NCBI GenBank assembly: GCA_035699745.1
Contig: DASSPH010000010.1
Span: 1-64,000, forward strand
Reading direction: 5' to 3'
Length of the DNA: 64,000 nt
Source of the DNA: Vicinamibacterales bacterium
Lineage (GTDB): Bacteria; Acidobacteriota; Vicinamibacteria; Vicinamibacterales; 2-12-FULL-66-21
A program made the translations under genes and the position numbers. Below the pieces are notes generated by a model that did no database searches, was not told where the DNA came from, and was given only the letters and a program-made list of their open reading frames with translations. Positions 49,355-58,699 of the stretch are shown piece by piece; position 1 is the stretch's first letter, and each line of letters starts with the position of its first letter.

Positions 49355-51196
49355 ATGGAGGCCGTCATGACGCGCCGCACGGCAGCGCGCGCCGAGGCCA
49401 GTCCGGCTGCCGTCACCTCGACGTCGTGCCTCAGCGATCTGGCGTCGCTCGAACGCGCGCTCGCCGATGGTCTGCTCGACGACTGGCGGCGCGTCGTCCA
49501 GGCGGATCCGCTCGCCAGCCTGTATCAGTCCCCCGGCTGGTGCATGGCGTGGTACCGCGCGTATCGCGACGACTACGCGCCCTTCGTCGTTGTCGTGCGG
49601 GTTGGCGGATCCCTCGTCGGCATCGTGCCGTTCGCGACGGATCGCAGGACCCGCGAGTTGATCTGGGCGAGCAATACGATGGCGGATTACCGCGACATCG
49701 TCGCGCTGCCCGGCCATCGTGCGACGGTCGTCGCCGAAGTGGTGCGCTGCTATCTGGAGGGGCACTTCGCGAATCCGCTGCAGCTCGGGTGGTGCGATCC
49801 GGCATCCGACACGCCGGCGCTCGCCGCCGCCGTGTGCCGGTCGCTGGGCCTGTCCTGTACGGTGCGCACGCACCCGTGCTGGCGCTGGTTTCCACCCGCG
49901 CCCGCGAAACCCAGCGCCCAGAAGTTCCTCAACTGGTACAAGCGCAACGGAACCGTCTCGTTCGACGTGATCGAGAGCGAGACCGGGTGGCAGCGCTTCC
50001 GCGAGGCCTACTACCGGCAGCACTCGCTGCGGCAGATCCAGGCCGGGCGGCAGACCTCGTTCGACGATGCGCGCAAGGCGGCGCTGTACGAGGCGCTGTT
50101 TCACTCGCCGGACGTGCAGTGTCACGTCACGGCGTTCTCGCTCGACGGCGAGATGCTCGCCGGCCACTTCGGCTACGTCTGGCGCGGGGTGCTGCTCCTC
50201 GGCCCGCCGTCGATCCGCCTCGAAGACGAACAGCGATCGCCGGCGGTGATCCTGCTGTCGTGGATCATCCAGAACGCCGAGCGTCTCGGGCTCGCCGGGT
50301 TCGACCTGACGATCGGCGACAGCGATTTCAAGAAGCGGCTCGGCAACCAGTGCGTCGAGCTGACGATGATCGAGATCCACCGCACCAGACGCGCCTACTA
50401 CGCCCAGGCGGCGCGCGACGGCGCCGTCGCGCTCGCCAAGACCGCCTTCGAGCGGGTGGCCGGTCCTGGAACGTGGAAGACCAAGGTGAAGCCGGCGGCC
50501 GCGTATCTGTCGTACAAGCGCGAACGCATTGCCGAAATGGGCGTCCTCGCAGCGCTGCGGGTCGCGGCGCGGGCGCTGCGGTCGCGCGTGTACGACCGGC
50601 GCGACGGCCTCGTCTACGCCATGACGGCCGAGCAGCTTCGTCCGGTGCAGCCGCGGCTCTCCGAGGGGGAGACCTTCGAGGTGCACGACAACCGGGTCGG
50701 CGACCTCCTGCTGTGGAACGGCGAATCGCCCAGCACCGCAAGCCTGCTGACGCACTGCGCGAGGATCTATTCCCGCGGCTTGAACGCCGGCCGGACGTTC
50801 CACACCATCGTCGTGAGCGGCAGGCTCGCCGGCTGGGGCTACTCGTACATGCCGTCCGAGCCGGCGCAACTCACCGAAACGCCGGGCGCGACGCTGGAGT
50901 TCGAGCCCGGCGCCGCCTCGCTGTACGATTTCCACGTGCTGCCGGACTTCCGCGGCCGCCGACTTTACCAGGCGCTGCTCACCGACATCCTGCGCAAGCG
51001 CTTCGCCGCGGGCGCGACCCGCGCCTACATCACGGTGCTCGAGTCCAACGCGGCGTCGCGAGCGGCGATCGAGCGGGTCGGGTTTCAGGCGATCCGCCGC
51101 AACTGCTACCGCCGCCTCTTCAGACGGCAATCACTCTCGACGCGCCCGGCATCCGTGCCAGCAGCTGCCGCCGCGACGGCGAGTCCAGCACGGTGA
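49355..51196 (+). CDS. Double GNAT-domain protein (BcsL/CelD-like plus GNAT)
   Basis: 613 residues. The first half (about 30-340) is a GNAT fold of the CelD/BcsL type (LYQSPGWCMAWYRAY, WYKRNGTVSFDVIES, GFDLTIGDSDFKKRLG), frequent in exopolysaccharide loci. The second half (about 430-590) is a separate GNAT domain with the acetyl-CoA region FHVLPDFRGRRLYQALL and VLESNAASRAAIERVGF. Two acyltransferases in one chain could acylate different positions of a sugar or lipid. After the last GNAT strand a 22-residue Ser/Pro/Ala tail runs 77 bases into the convergent flippase gene; it looks like a recent stop-codon extension. Confidence 0.78.
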   Translation: MEAVMTRRTAARAEASPAAVTSTSCLSDLASLERALADGLLDDWRRVVQADPLASLYQSPGWCMAWYRAYRDDYAPFVVVVRVGGSLVGIVPFATDRRTRELIWASNTMADYRDIVALPGHRATVVAEVVRCYLEGHFANPLQLGWCDPASDTPALAAAVCRSLGLSCTVRTHPCWRWFPPAPAKPSAQKFLNWYKRNGTVSFDVIESETGWQRFREAYYRQHSLRQIQAGRQTSFDDARKAALYEALFHSPDVQCHVTAFSLDGEMLAGHFGYVWRGVLLLGPPSIRLEDEQRSPAVILLSWIIQNAERLGLAGFDLTIGDSDFKKRLGNQCVELTMIEIHRTRRAYYAQAARDGAVALAKTAFERVAGPGTWKTKVKPAAAYLSYKRERIAEMGVLAALRVAARALRSRVYDRRDGLVYAMTAEQLRPVQPRLSEGETFEVHDNRVGDLLLWNGESPSTASLLTHCARIYSRGLNAGRTFHTIVVSGRLAGWGYSYMPSEPAQLTETPGATLEFEPGAASLYDFHVLPDFRGRRLYQALLTDILRKRFAAGATRAYITVLESNAASRAAIERVGFQAIRRNCYRRLFRRQSLSTRPASVPAAAAATASPAR

Positions 51197-52652
51197 AGAA
51201 CGCGACCGCGAAATAGACGAGCGCGACGATCGCGGCGGCGGCGATCAATTCCGTCCACGATCGTCCCGGCAGCAGCCCGAATCGCAGGACTGCGGCGGCG
51301 GCGGCCGCAGGCACCGCGGCGGCCAGCGGCCGCAGGTAGATCGATTCCAGGTAACGGCGGATCGACAGGCCGTTCACGCGGCACATGAGAACGGCGAGAT
51401 ACACGCCGCGGTTCAGCAGCAATGCCGCCGCGACCACGCAGGCGGCGCCGAACGCGCCGAAGCGCGGCACCACCACGCACAGCGCGGCGATCGACGCGGT
51501 CACTTCCACCACGAACGCCCGCGCATAGGGGCCGTGCCGGGCCTGCCCGATCAGCACCGCGCCGGAGTTGAACTGCGCCGCAATCGCGAACAGGAACGGC
51601 ACGACCAGCACCGGCATCAGCGCGCTGCTGCCGGCGGCGACCTCCGGCCCGGCCCAGGCGGTCAGCAGCGGCGCGGCGTAGAAGAGAAGAAAGATGGCCG
51701 CCGGCATGAACAACGCCAGGCAGTTGCGGTTGGTGACGATCGCCATCCTCCAGACGTTCTGCGCGTCGTGCCTGGCGTCGAGCTCCGCCGTGACCGACGC
51801 GGTGATCTGGCCCACCTTGGCGACCGCCTCCGTGGTGTACATCAACAACCGCCAGGGGAACGCAAAGAACGCGACGTCGCTCGGCCCGCGCAGGTAGCCG
51901 AGAACGGTCGTCGGCGACTGGATCGACAACAGGTTCGCCGCCGCCATCACCGACGAGTGCTTCCCGTAGCTGATCATCCCGCCGAACGCCTCCCGCCGGA
52001 CGAGCGCGGGGGACATCCGGAATCCGGGGAACACGCGTTTGAGGCTGGCGAGATTCCACAGATCCTCGGCCGTCTGCACCACCAGCACCAGGTAGCCGAG
52101 CGCGACGAGGCCGTAGCCCGCCAGAAGGAGCGCGATCGATCCGCCGGCGCGTGCGGCGAGGGCGGCGATATAGGCGTGGTTGATCGCGTCGAACCGCTGA
52201 TACGCTTCGAGGGCGGCGGTCACCGGCGAGAAGATCAGCCGCATCGAGATCGACAAGGCGATGATCACCATCAGCGTGCGGGCGTCGGCCTGCAGCGCCG
52301 CGTCGATGTTGAAGACGTGCATTGCCGCGTCCCGTCCCGCGAACGCAGCCGCGCAGCACGCCGCAGACATCAGCAGGAAGTAGACGATGGCGGTCGAGAC
52401 GGTTTCGTTGACCTTCGCCGTGTCGCCCGTCGCCTGGTGCCGCGCGACGCGGTTGATGACCGCCGACCTCAGCCCGAAGTCCAGCAGCCGGAGATAGTCC
52501 ATCGTCGAGAAGAGCAGCACCCAGACGCCATACCGCGCGACGCCCAGCTTCTGAACGAGGATCGCCGACAGGAAGAGCCCGAGGACGACGTTGACGAGCA
52601 CGCCCGCCCAGCTCCAGATGACGTTGGCGATGAACCGGCGCGTGCCCGTCAT
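51120..52652 (-). CDS. wzx: Polysaccharide flippase (Wzx/MATE-type)
   Basis: 510 residues with twelve or more membrane helices. Begins RRFIANVIWSWAGVLVNVVLG and YGVWVLLFSTMDYLRLLDFGL, matching the RfbX/Wzx polysaccharide-transporter fold; the end has two further helices and a short basic tail. It would flip the lipid-linked repeat unit across the inner membrane for the polymerase. The start overlaps the stop of the upstream glycosyltransferase (ATGA). The gene ends 77 bases inside the convergent GNAT gene. It is the last gene of the leftward run that starts at 54807. Confidence 0.85.
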   Translation of the reverse strand: MTGTRRFIANVIWSWAGVLVNVVLGLFLSAILVQKLGVARYGVWVLLFSTMDYLRLLDFGLRSAVINRVARHQATGDTAKVNETVSTAIVYFLLMSAACCAAAFAGRDAAMHVFNIDAALQADARTLMVIIALSISMRLIFSPVTAALEAYQRFDAINHAYIAALAARAGGSIALLLAGYGLVALGYLVLVVQTAEDLWNLASLKRVFPGFRMSPALVRREAFGGMISYGKHSSVMAAANLLSIQSPTTVLGYLRGPSDVAFFAFPWRLLMYTTEAVAKVGQITASVTAELDARHDAQNVWRMAIVTNRNCLALFMPAAIFLLFYAAPLLTAWAGPEVAAGSSALMPVLVVPFLFAIAAQFNSGAVLIGQARHGPYARAFVVEVTASIAALCVVVPRFGAFGAACVVAAALLLNRGVYLAVLMCRVNGLSIRRYLESIYLRPLAAAVPAAAAAAVLRFGLLPGRSWTELIAAAAIVALVYFAVAFFTVLDSPSRRQLLARMPGASRVIAV

Positions 52653-53635
52653 CGTCCGCCCGCGCGCCTGCGTGACAGGAAGTAGCCGGCGAAGTAGGCG
52701 AGCATCATCTCGTGCCGGAAGGCGTCGGCCTGGCGGCCGCGGACGGCGTGACGCAGCCAGGCGAGCGCGTCCCGCAGCGCCGAGCCGTACATGTAGCGCG
52801 GCACGCGCAGCAGGTGCGGCGTGTGCGCGAGATCGACGCCCAGTTCGGTGACCGGCCGAGAGCGCTCCAGCGCCGACCGCGACACCCCCTTGCCGAACCA
52901 CCAGCGGCGGAAGTAGGCGCGCTCGAGCCGCCGCGCCGGGATATGGTGGCGCACGTGCATTGCCGGGACGTAGACGCCGCGCAATCCCGCGGCGCGGGCG
53001 CGCATCAGCAGCTCCGGCACTTCCTGGCCCATCACCAGCCGTCCGCTGCTGCGTCCGAGATCGGCGCGAAACGCGCCGATGCGATCGAACAGCGACCGGC
53101 GCGCCGCCATGTTGGCGCCGAGCGGCACCCTTCGCCGGTCGTCGTAGACGAACGGCTCGCCGCCGTGATCCTGAATGGCGATCGTGCCCCACAGATCGCC
53201 GCGCGTCAGATCGAGCCACGGCGGCGGGTCCGCCTCCCAGATCGGGCTGACCGGGCCGCCGGCGTATGCAATCGATGGATCTCCGGCGTCGAGCAGCGCC
53301 GCGCACGCAGCCTCCAGCCATCCCTCGTCGACCCGGACGTCGTCGTCGGTCATGGCGACGATGGTGCCGTCGGCCGAGGCCAGCCCGGCGTTGAGCGCAC
53401 TGGACCGTCCCTGCTGTGCTTCGAAGACGTAGCGCAGCGGGACCGGGAAGCCGCGCGCGTGGCGCTCCACGACCGTGCGCGTGTCGTCGGACGAGTTGTT
53501 GTCGACGACGATCGCATTCCACGTCCGATCGGCACGGACGCGGAGGCCGCGCAGCGACAGCAGCGTCTCGTCGAGAAGCCGCGCCCGGTTGTACGTCGGG
53601 ATCAGAACGGTCGCATCGACCGCGCCGGCGATCAT
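52649..53635 (-). CDS. GT2 glycosyltransferase, copy A
   Basis: 328 residues. GT-A fold with TVLIPTYNRARLLDETLLSL, NAIVVDNNSSDDTRTVV and the DxD-type donor site AMTDDDVRVDEGW; a later helical part includes MHVRHHIPARRLERAYFRRWWF. It is clearly paralogous to the GT2 gene at 55579-56577, with many identical motifs in the same order. The two copies lie on either side of the PEP-CTERM gene and next to CDP-glycerol-transferase-like genes, suggesting a duplicated two-gene block. The start overlaps the stop of the upstream transferase (ATGA). Confidence 0.85.
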   Translation of the reverse strand: MIAGAVDATVLIPTYNRARLLDETLLSLRGLRVRADRTWNAIVVDNNSSDDTRTVVERHARGFPVPLRYVFEAQQGRSSALNAGLASADGTIVAMTDDDVRVDEGWLEAACAALLDAGDPSIAYAGGPVSPIWEADPPPWLDLTRGDLWGTIAIQDHGGEPFVYDDRRRVPLGANMAARRSLFDRIGAFRADLGRSSGRLVMGQEVPELLMRARAAGLRGVYVPAMHVRHHIPARRLERAYFRRWWFGKGVSRSALERSRPVTELGVDLAHTPHLLRVPRYMYGSALRDALAWLRHAVRGRQADAFRHEMMLAYFAGYFLSRRRAGGR

Positions 53636-54807
53636 GTCAGCTCCCGCTCCAGCGTGGATTCCGCCGGCAACGGCACCGGCGCCCGATCGAGCAGCGCGCG
53701 CAGCAGGTTCACGGCGCGCAGGGTTGCCCGCCCGGGATCGTGGAACAGCTCGCGCGCGACCGCGCGCCGCTGCGCCGAGAGCGCCTCCGGGTGCGCCAGC
53801 GCCGCGGTCGCGAGTTCAGCGGCCTGCGCCGGGCTGGCGGCGACGCTCGCCACGCTGCGGAGCATGGCGACCTTCTCGGGATTGATCCGCGCGGCCCGCG
53901 CCAGGTCCGGCGCGTCGTAGACGACGACCGGACGGTCGAGCACCAGGAACTCGAAGCCGATCGAGCTGTGGTCGGTTACCATCACGTCGGCGGCCGCGAG
54001 CAGCGGAGAGGCGTCAGCGACATCGGCGAACGCCACGCGCCCTGCCTCTGCCGCCGTGAGTGCGGCGAACCGCCCGCGCCAATCGATTCCGCCGCTGTAG
54101 CGGGGATCGCCGTCGAGCGAGCGGTCGTGCAGCTTGACGATCACGCTGAAGCCGGCGCGCGCCAGCGCGCGGACGATCGCTTCTCCGGCCAGATGCAGCG
54201 ACGAGGCGGGCGAGTAGGTCGGCGCGTACAGCACCGCCGGCCTGGCCGGATCCAGGTCGAGGCTGGCGCGCACCCGCGCGCCGTCGTAGCCGCCAGCCGC
54301 GAGGCGATCCAGCTTGGGATACCCGATCAGGACGGCCTGCTCCGGCGTCACGACGCCGGCGTCGAGATACCGCGTCATGCGATCGCGGTTGATGAACGCC
54401 ACGCGGTCGTACGATTCGAATCCCATCGGCAGTCCCGCGGGGTTGTCGAGGTCGTACTTGCCGGCCACCCCGTGGAAGAAGTTGACGCGCCTCGCGCAGC
54501 GGCGGAGCCGCGCCGCCGCCCACGGATCCCCATTGATGTACAACGCGAAGCGCCGCCACTCCACGGCGCGGTGACTCAGGAAACGGCCGGCGGGGACCAA
54601 TGGCGCGATACGGTCCGGGTATTCACTGGTGAACCACACGCGGAGATCGGGGTCGGCGCTCAACAGGTCCGCGATCGGTCCGAGAACGGCGCGGTACACC
54701 GGCGTCCGCAGTTCCACCAGCACGTCGCGATCGCGCTGAAGCCGCCCGACCGCATGGTCGAGCTTGTGGACGAACGGCGTCATGCGACGGAGAACGCTGC
54801 GCGGCAT
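53632..54807 (-). CDS. CDP-glycerol glycerophosphotransferase-like protein, copy A
   Basis: 391 residues. GT-B-like family PF04464: RVNFFHGVAGKYDLDN, VLIGYPKLDRLA, AVLYAPTYSPASSLHL, KLHDRSLDGDPRYSGGIDW and VTDHSSIGFEFLVLDRPVV. In Gram-positives these build poly(glycerol-phosphate); in Gram-negatives related enzymes add glycerol-phosphate or other phosphodiester units to capsules. No CDP-glycerol or CDP-ribitol synthesis gene is in the window, so the donor is unknown. A divergent PEP-CTERM gene starts 97 bases away; a weak -24/-12 match sits at 54825-54841 on this strand. Confidence 0.8.
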   Translation of the reverse strand: MPRSVLRRMTPFVHKLDHAVGRLQRDRDVLVELRTPVYRAVLGPIADLLSADPDLRVWFTSEYPDRIAPLVPAGRFLSHRAVEWRRFALYINGDPWAAARLRRCARRVNFFHGVAGKYDLDNPAGLPMGFESYDRVAFINRDRMTRYLDAGVVTPEQAVLIGYPKLDRLAAGGYDGARVRASLDLDPARPAVLYAPTYSPASSLHLAGEAIVRALARAGFSVIVKLHDRSLDGDPRYSGGIDWRGRFAALTAAEAGRVAFADVADASPLLAAADVMVTDHSSIGFEFLVLDRPVVVYDAPDLARAARINPEKVAMLRSVASVAASPAQAAELATAALAHPEALSAQRRAVARELFHDPGRATLRAVNLLRALLDRAPVPLPAESTLERELT

Positions 54808-54904
54808 CTACAGTCCAGCTCGGATGCAAGGGTGCCGCCGTTGGGGACGGCTGCCGGCGAACGGGCGGCCCGCTTGCAACCGGCGTCCCGGGGAGGGCAC
54901 TCCA

Positions 54905-55582
54905 ATGAGAAAGTGGGCAGCCTTCTGGGTCACCTTCTGCATCGCTCTGTCCACAGCCGGCGCCGCGGTTGCCGATCCAATCACCATTACCGGCGGCACC
55001 ATCAGCATCGGGTACGGCCGCGGATCGTTCCGCGAATACGTCTTCTCGCTGCAGGGGGACGGCGTCGCCATCACGGGAAGCCAGCCGGACGGTCCGGTAC
55101 AGCCGGCGTTCTTTCCGGCCTGCCATGAGTTCTCGCCGTGCGGCGAGGGGGCGGTGACGAACCCGAGCGGCGCCATCACGGTGCTGGCGATCGGGTCGGC
55201 CACGCTGGACGGAGTGGAGTACCCGCTCACCCAGTACTTCGGCGGGCCGTCCAACCAGTTCACGTTCACCGCCGGCGACGTGGTGATTCCGGGCGGCATG
55301 GCGGACGTCCTGATGCTGCAGACGCCGTTCACGTTCACCGGGCTGCTCGACATCTTCCGCTTCAGCGACACCGGCGGGTGGGAGCCGCTCCGCAGCGTCA
55401 GCCTGACGGGGCAGGGCACCGCGACCGTCAACCTGCAGCGCCTCCAGAACGGGTTCCGCGTCCACAGCGTCGACTACGAGTTCGCGGCGACGCCCGAACC
55501 CGGGACGCTGTTGCTGCTCGGCAGCGGCGCCGTCATGGTCGTGCGCCGGGCCAGAGGGCGCGGCCGTCGCGCCGGCTGCTAG
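54905..55582 (+). CDS. PEP-CTERM protein, exosortase substrate
   Basis: 225 residues. Signal peptide (about 1-23, cleavage near AVADP), a beta-rich mature part (GGTISIGYGRGSFREYVF, ADVLMLQTPFTFTGLLDIF), then the sorting tail: TPEPGTLLLLGSGAVM, a hydrophobic helix, and an Arg-rich end. This is a textbook PEP-CTERM signal, cut and anchored by exosortase A, whose gene is not in the window. A GGGAGGG ribosome site precedes the ATG. It is the only PEP-CTERM protein seen and lies inside the polysaccharide locus. Its stop overlaps the convergent GT2 stop by the four bases CTAG. Confidence 0.92.
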   Translation: MRKWAAFWVTFCIALSTAGAAVADPITITGGTISIGYGRGSFREYVFSLQGDGVAITGSQPDGPVQPAFFPACHEFSPCGEGAVTNPSGAITVLAIGSATLDGVEYPLTQYFGGPSNQFTFTAGDVVIPGGMADVLMLQTPFTFTGLLDIFRFSDTGGWEPLRSVSLTGQGTATVNLQRLQNGFRVHSVDYEFAATPEPGTLLLLGSGAVMVVRRARGRGRRAGC

Positions 55583-56577
55583 GCGGGACGGGACAGCGGA
55601 GCAGCGGCGGCGCGCGCCGCACGAACGTCGCGCCACCGCTGCCGTACGATCCCGGCGAAAAACCAGATCCACAACTCGTCGTCGAACGCTCCGGCGGTGT
55701 CGCCGCGGAGCGTTCGTCTCAGCCCGCTCCAGACGCTCGCCAGCGCCTTCCGATACAGGTAGCGCGGCACGCCGAACACGTGCGGCACCGTGCGGAAGTC
55801 CAATGACGTCCGCTCCGGCGCTTCCATGTCGAGCCCCGACCGCGCGTACAACAACGCGCGGCTGACGCCGCGCCAGTAGAACCAGCGCCGGAAGTACCGC
55901 TTGTTCAGGCGCGAGGCCGGAATGATGTGGCGCAGCGACAGCTCGGGCGCATAGACGCCTCGCACGCCGGCGGCTCGGGCGCGGATGCACCATTCGCGCA
56001 CTTCCTGGCCGAGCAGCGTGCCCGCCTTCCGCCCGGTGTGCGGATCGAACAGGCCGGCGCGATCGAAGGCGCGGCGGTGAAACGCCATGTTCACGCCGAG
56101 CGGAACCCTGGCGCCGAATTCGATCGGCGCGGGGCCGTAGTCGAGCAGCGCGATCACCGCCCAGTGCTTCCCCCCGTGGTCGGGCAGCCACACCGGACGC
56201 GGCGCGCCCCAGATCGGCAGCACGCGTCCGCCGACGTAGTCGCAGTCGAGACGCCTGAGCGCCTCGCCCGCGCGCGTCAGCCAGTCCGGCTCGACGCGCA
56301 CGTCGTCATCCGTGGTGGCGACGACCGCCCCGCGCGCGGCGCGGATGCCGGCATTGAGGGCGGGGCTGCGTCCCTGTTCGGGCTCGAAGATGTAGCGGAG
56401 GGAGACGGGGAAGCGGCGCGCGGCCGCTTCGACGACGGCCCGTGTGTCGTCGGTCGAATTGTTGTCGACCACGATCGCTTCCCAGTCGCCGTCGGGCCGC
56501 AGCGCCGCCAGGCTCTCGAGGGTGCCGCGCAGGTCCTCAGCGCGGTTGTAGGTGGCGATCACGACCGAGTAGGTCAT
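55579..56577 (-). CDS. GT2 glycosyltransferase, copy B
   Basis: 332 residues. YSVVIATYNRAEDLRGTLESL, EAIVVDNNSTDDTRAVVEAA, FEPEQGRSPALNAGI and VATTDDDVRVEPDW (the DxD region). It lines up motif by motif with copy A (52649-53635), including the PEL-HIIPASRLNKRYFRRWFY segment, so the pair arose by duplication. It probably adds a sugar to the repeat unit. The start overlaps the next gene's stop (ATGA); its end shares CTAG with the PEP-CTERM gene. Confidence 0.85.
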   Translation of the reverse strand: MTYSVVIATYNRAEDLRGTLESLAALRPDGDWEAIVVDNNSTDDTRAVVEAAARRFPVSLRYIFEPEQGRSPALNAGIRAARGAVVATTDDDVRVEPDWLTRAGEALRRLDCDYVGGRVLPIWGAPRPVWLPDHGGKHWAVIALLDYGPAPIEFGARVPLGVNMAFHRRAFDRAGLFDPHTGRKAGTLLGQEVREWCIRARAAGVRGVYAPELSLRHIIPASRLNKRYFRRWFYWRGVSRALLYARSGLDMEAPERTSLDFRTVPHVFGVPRYLYRKALASVWSGLRRTLRGDTAGAFDDELWIWFFAGIVRQRWRDVRAARAAAAPLSRPA

Positions 56578-57545
56578 GGCGTGAGCGGCTTGATCGGCGC
56601 CGGCTGTACCGTGGCGCGCGGCTTCTTGAAACGGAGCACCCGCTTCAGCGTGCCAGGCGCCCAGCGCGCCATGAAGTGCGCCAGGCCGAGCGCGGCGCCG
56701 CCGCGGCGCGCGTGAAGCGCGCCGAGGTGCTCGCGGGCTGCTTCGAAGTCCGCGATCTCGATCGCCAGGCGGGCTTCCGCCGCCAGCAGCTCCGTCTCGA
56801 AGCGGCTGACCTGCTGCTCGAGGATGGCGAGCTCGGCCGGCCGGTGGGCAATCACCGGCCCGAGCTTGCGATACACGTGCAGGATGCCGCGCAGCATGCG
56901 GACGTTGCTCGCCGAGAGGCTGTCGCTGCGCACGCGGTAGTAGCCGAGCGGCCGATCGTTGCGCGCGAAGGTGAATCCGGCGATGGCGGCGCGCAGCCAG
57001 AAGTCGTAGTCCTCGTTGCTGCGCATTTCCTCGTCGAACGGGCCGATCGCCGTGTAGACGCGGCGGCGCATCACCGACATGATGAACACCGACCACTCGT
57101 CGCCGATGATCGAGGCGAGCACCGGATCGGGGCGCGGGTCGGGATACGGACGCGCCAGCTGTCCGTGGCGCGGTCCTTCCAGGTACCACCCGTTGCCGGT
57201 CACGATGTCGACCTCCGGCCGGGCGTCGAGGATCGCGATCTGCGCGCCGAGGAATTCCGGCTCCCACATGTCGTCGCTGTCGAGCAGCGCCAGCATCTCG
57301 CCGCGCGCCGCCCGCAGCGCGGTGTTGCGCGCACCGGCCAGGCCGCGGTTGGCCTGCTGCACGAGGCGGATCCGGCCGTCCTCGCGCATCAGCGACTTGA
57401 CGATTTCCGCGGTGTTGTCCTTCGACCCGTCGTCCACGACGATCAGCTCGAAGTCGGTGTAGGTCTGGACCAGCGCCGAGCGGATCGCGGACGCGATATA
57501 GGGAGCGACGTTGTACGCCGGCATGATGATGCTTACGGCCGGCAT
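56574..57545 (-). CDS. GT2 glycosyltransferase
   Basis: 323 residues. GT-A motifs SIIMPAYNVAPYIASAIRSA, LIVVDDGSKDNTAEIV, LLDSDDMWEP (DxD) and NEDYDFWLRAAIAG. C-terminal helices and a basic tail follow, probably for membrane contact. It is not a close match to copies A and B. Its start overlaps the end of the second CDP-glycerol-transferase-like gene by 13 bases. Confidence 0.85.
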   Translation of the reverse strand: MPAVSIIMPAYNVAPYIASAIRSALVQTYTDFELIVVDDGSKDNTAEIVKSLMREDGRIRLVQQANRGLAGARNTALRAARGEMLALLDSDDMWEPEFLGAQIAILDARPEVDIVTGNGWYLEGPRHGQLARPYPDPRPDPVLASIIGDEWSVFIMSVMRRRVYTAIGPFDEEMRSNEDYDFWLRAAIAGFTFARNDRPLGYYRVRSDSLSASNVRMLRGILHVYRKLGPVIAHRPAELAILEQQVSRFETELLAAEARLAIEIADFEAAREHLGALHARRGGAALGLAHFMARWAPGTLKRVLRFKKPRATVQPAPIKPLTP

Positions 57546-58699
57546 GGCAGTTCCTGCGCGATGGAGGCGGGCGCGGGGTCCAGATCGATCGCCTCGTAGA
57601 GGTGACGGATCGATCGCGCCGTCGCCCCGCCGGGGCGGTAGAAGATGTCGGCCGCCACGGCGCGGCGGGTGTCGCTCAGCGAGTCCGGCGCGGCGAGGCC
57701 GCGGTCGATGGCGCGCACCGCCTCGTCGACGCCGTCCGCCGACGCCGAGACGGACGCGAGCAGCTCCACGTAGTCGGGATGGATGTTCGCGTCGCGGATC
57801 AGCTCCGGACGATGGATCCGGACGATCGGACGATCGCGGAGGAGATACTCGAAGCCGGCGGAGCTGTGGTCCGTCACCATCAGATCGGCCGCGACGAGGT
57901 ACGGCGTGATGTCGTGGCCGGGCGCCAGCGCGGCGGCCGGCGGCTGCAGCCGCGGGGTCAGCGCCTCGACCCAGTCGATGCCGCCGGAGTATCGCGCCCG
58001 GATGTCGCGCGAGCGATCGTGCAGCTTCACGATGAGGTTCACGCCCATCGCCTTGATCCGGTCGATCAGCTCGAGGCCGATCGCGTTGAGCGAGGAGGCC
58101 GGCGACCAGGTCGGGGCGTAGAGCACGGTCTGCTTCGCCGGATCGAGGCCGAGCGGCTCGAGCACCGCCGCACGCGTCCAGGTGCCGTTCACCAGCGCGT
58201 CCGCCTTGGGCAGGCCGACCATCCGGATCGCCGGACTGTCGGCGTCGATCGCGCCCGCCTTGATGAAATTGCGCAGCCGCCGCTCGTTCACGAAGAAGAT
58301 CCGATCCCAGGCGCGCATCGATTCGGTGGGCGCGTCGAAGCCGTACTTGCCGCCGACGCCGTGGAACACCTGGACGCGGCAGGTGCCGCGCGGCAGCGGC
58401 TGCCACATGAAGTCGGAGGCGACGTAGGCGTCGAACCGCATGCGCCGCGCCGCCGCCGTGTCGATCAGCTGCACGTCCGGCGCCTCGCGATAGATCTCGC
58501 GCAGCCGGTCGGGCTCCTCGCTGGCGGTGAAGAAGAACGAGACCCGCGGGTCCGCCGACATCGCGCGATACACCGGCGCGACCATCGTGAAGTTGACCGG
58601 CGTCCGCGCGTCGACGAGGACGCGCCGCCGGCCGCGGCGCTGCCCGAGGGCACGATCCGCGCGGCGCAGCGAGTCGAGCGCGTTCGCGACCAGGGACAT
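57533..58699 (-). CDS. CDP-glycerol glycerophosphotransferase-like protein, copy B
   Basis: 388 residues. Shares with copy A: RVQVFHGVGGKYGFDA, VLYAPTWSPASSLNAIG, KLHDRSRDIRARYSGGIDW and VTDHSSAGFEYLLRDRPIV. The HG-x-GGK and TDHSS blocks are the family's donor and acceptor sites. Two such enzymes in one locus suggest two different phosphodiester linkages or sequential additions. The start shares one base with the stop of the polymerase-like gene (TGATG). Confidence 0.8.
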   Translation of the reverse strand: MSLVANALDSLRRADRALGQRRGRRRVLVDARTPVNFTMVAPVYRAMSADPRVSFFFTASEEPDRLREIYREAPDVQLIDTAAARRMRFDAYVASDFMWQPLPRGTCRVQVFHGVGGKYGFDAPTESMRAWDRIFFVNERRLRNFIKAGAIDADSPAIRMVGLPKADALVNGTWTRAAVLEPLGLDPAKQTVLYAPTWSPASSLNAIGLELIDRIKAMGVNLIVKLHDRSRDIRARYSGGIDWVEALTPRLQPPAAALAPGHDITPYLVAADLMVTDHSSAGFEYLLRDRPIVRIHRPELIRDANIHPDYVELLASVSASADGVDEAVRAIDRGLAAPDSLSDTRRAVAADIFYRPGGATARSIRHLYEAIDLDPAPASIAQELPCRP

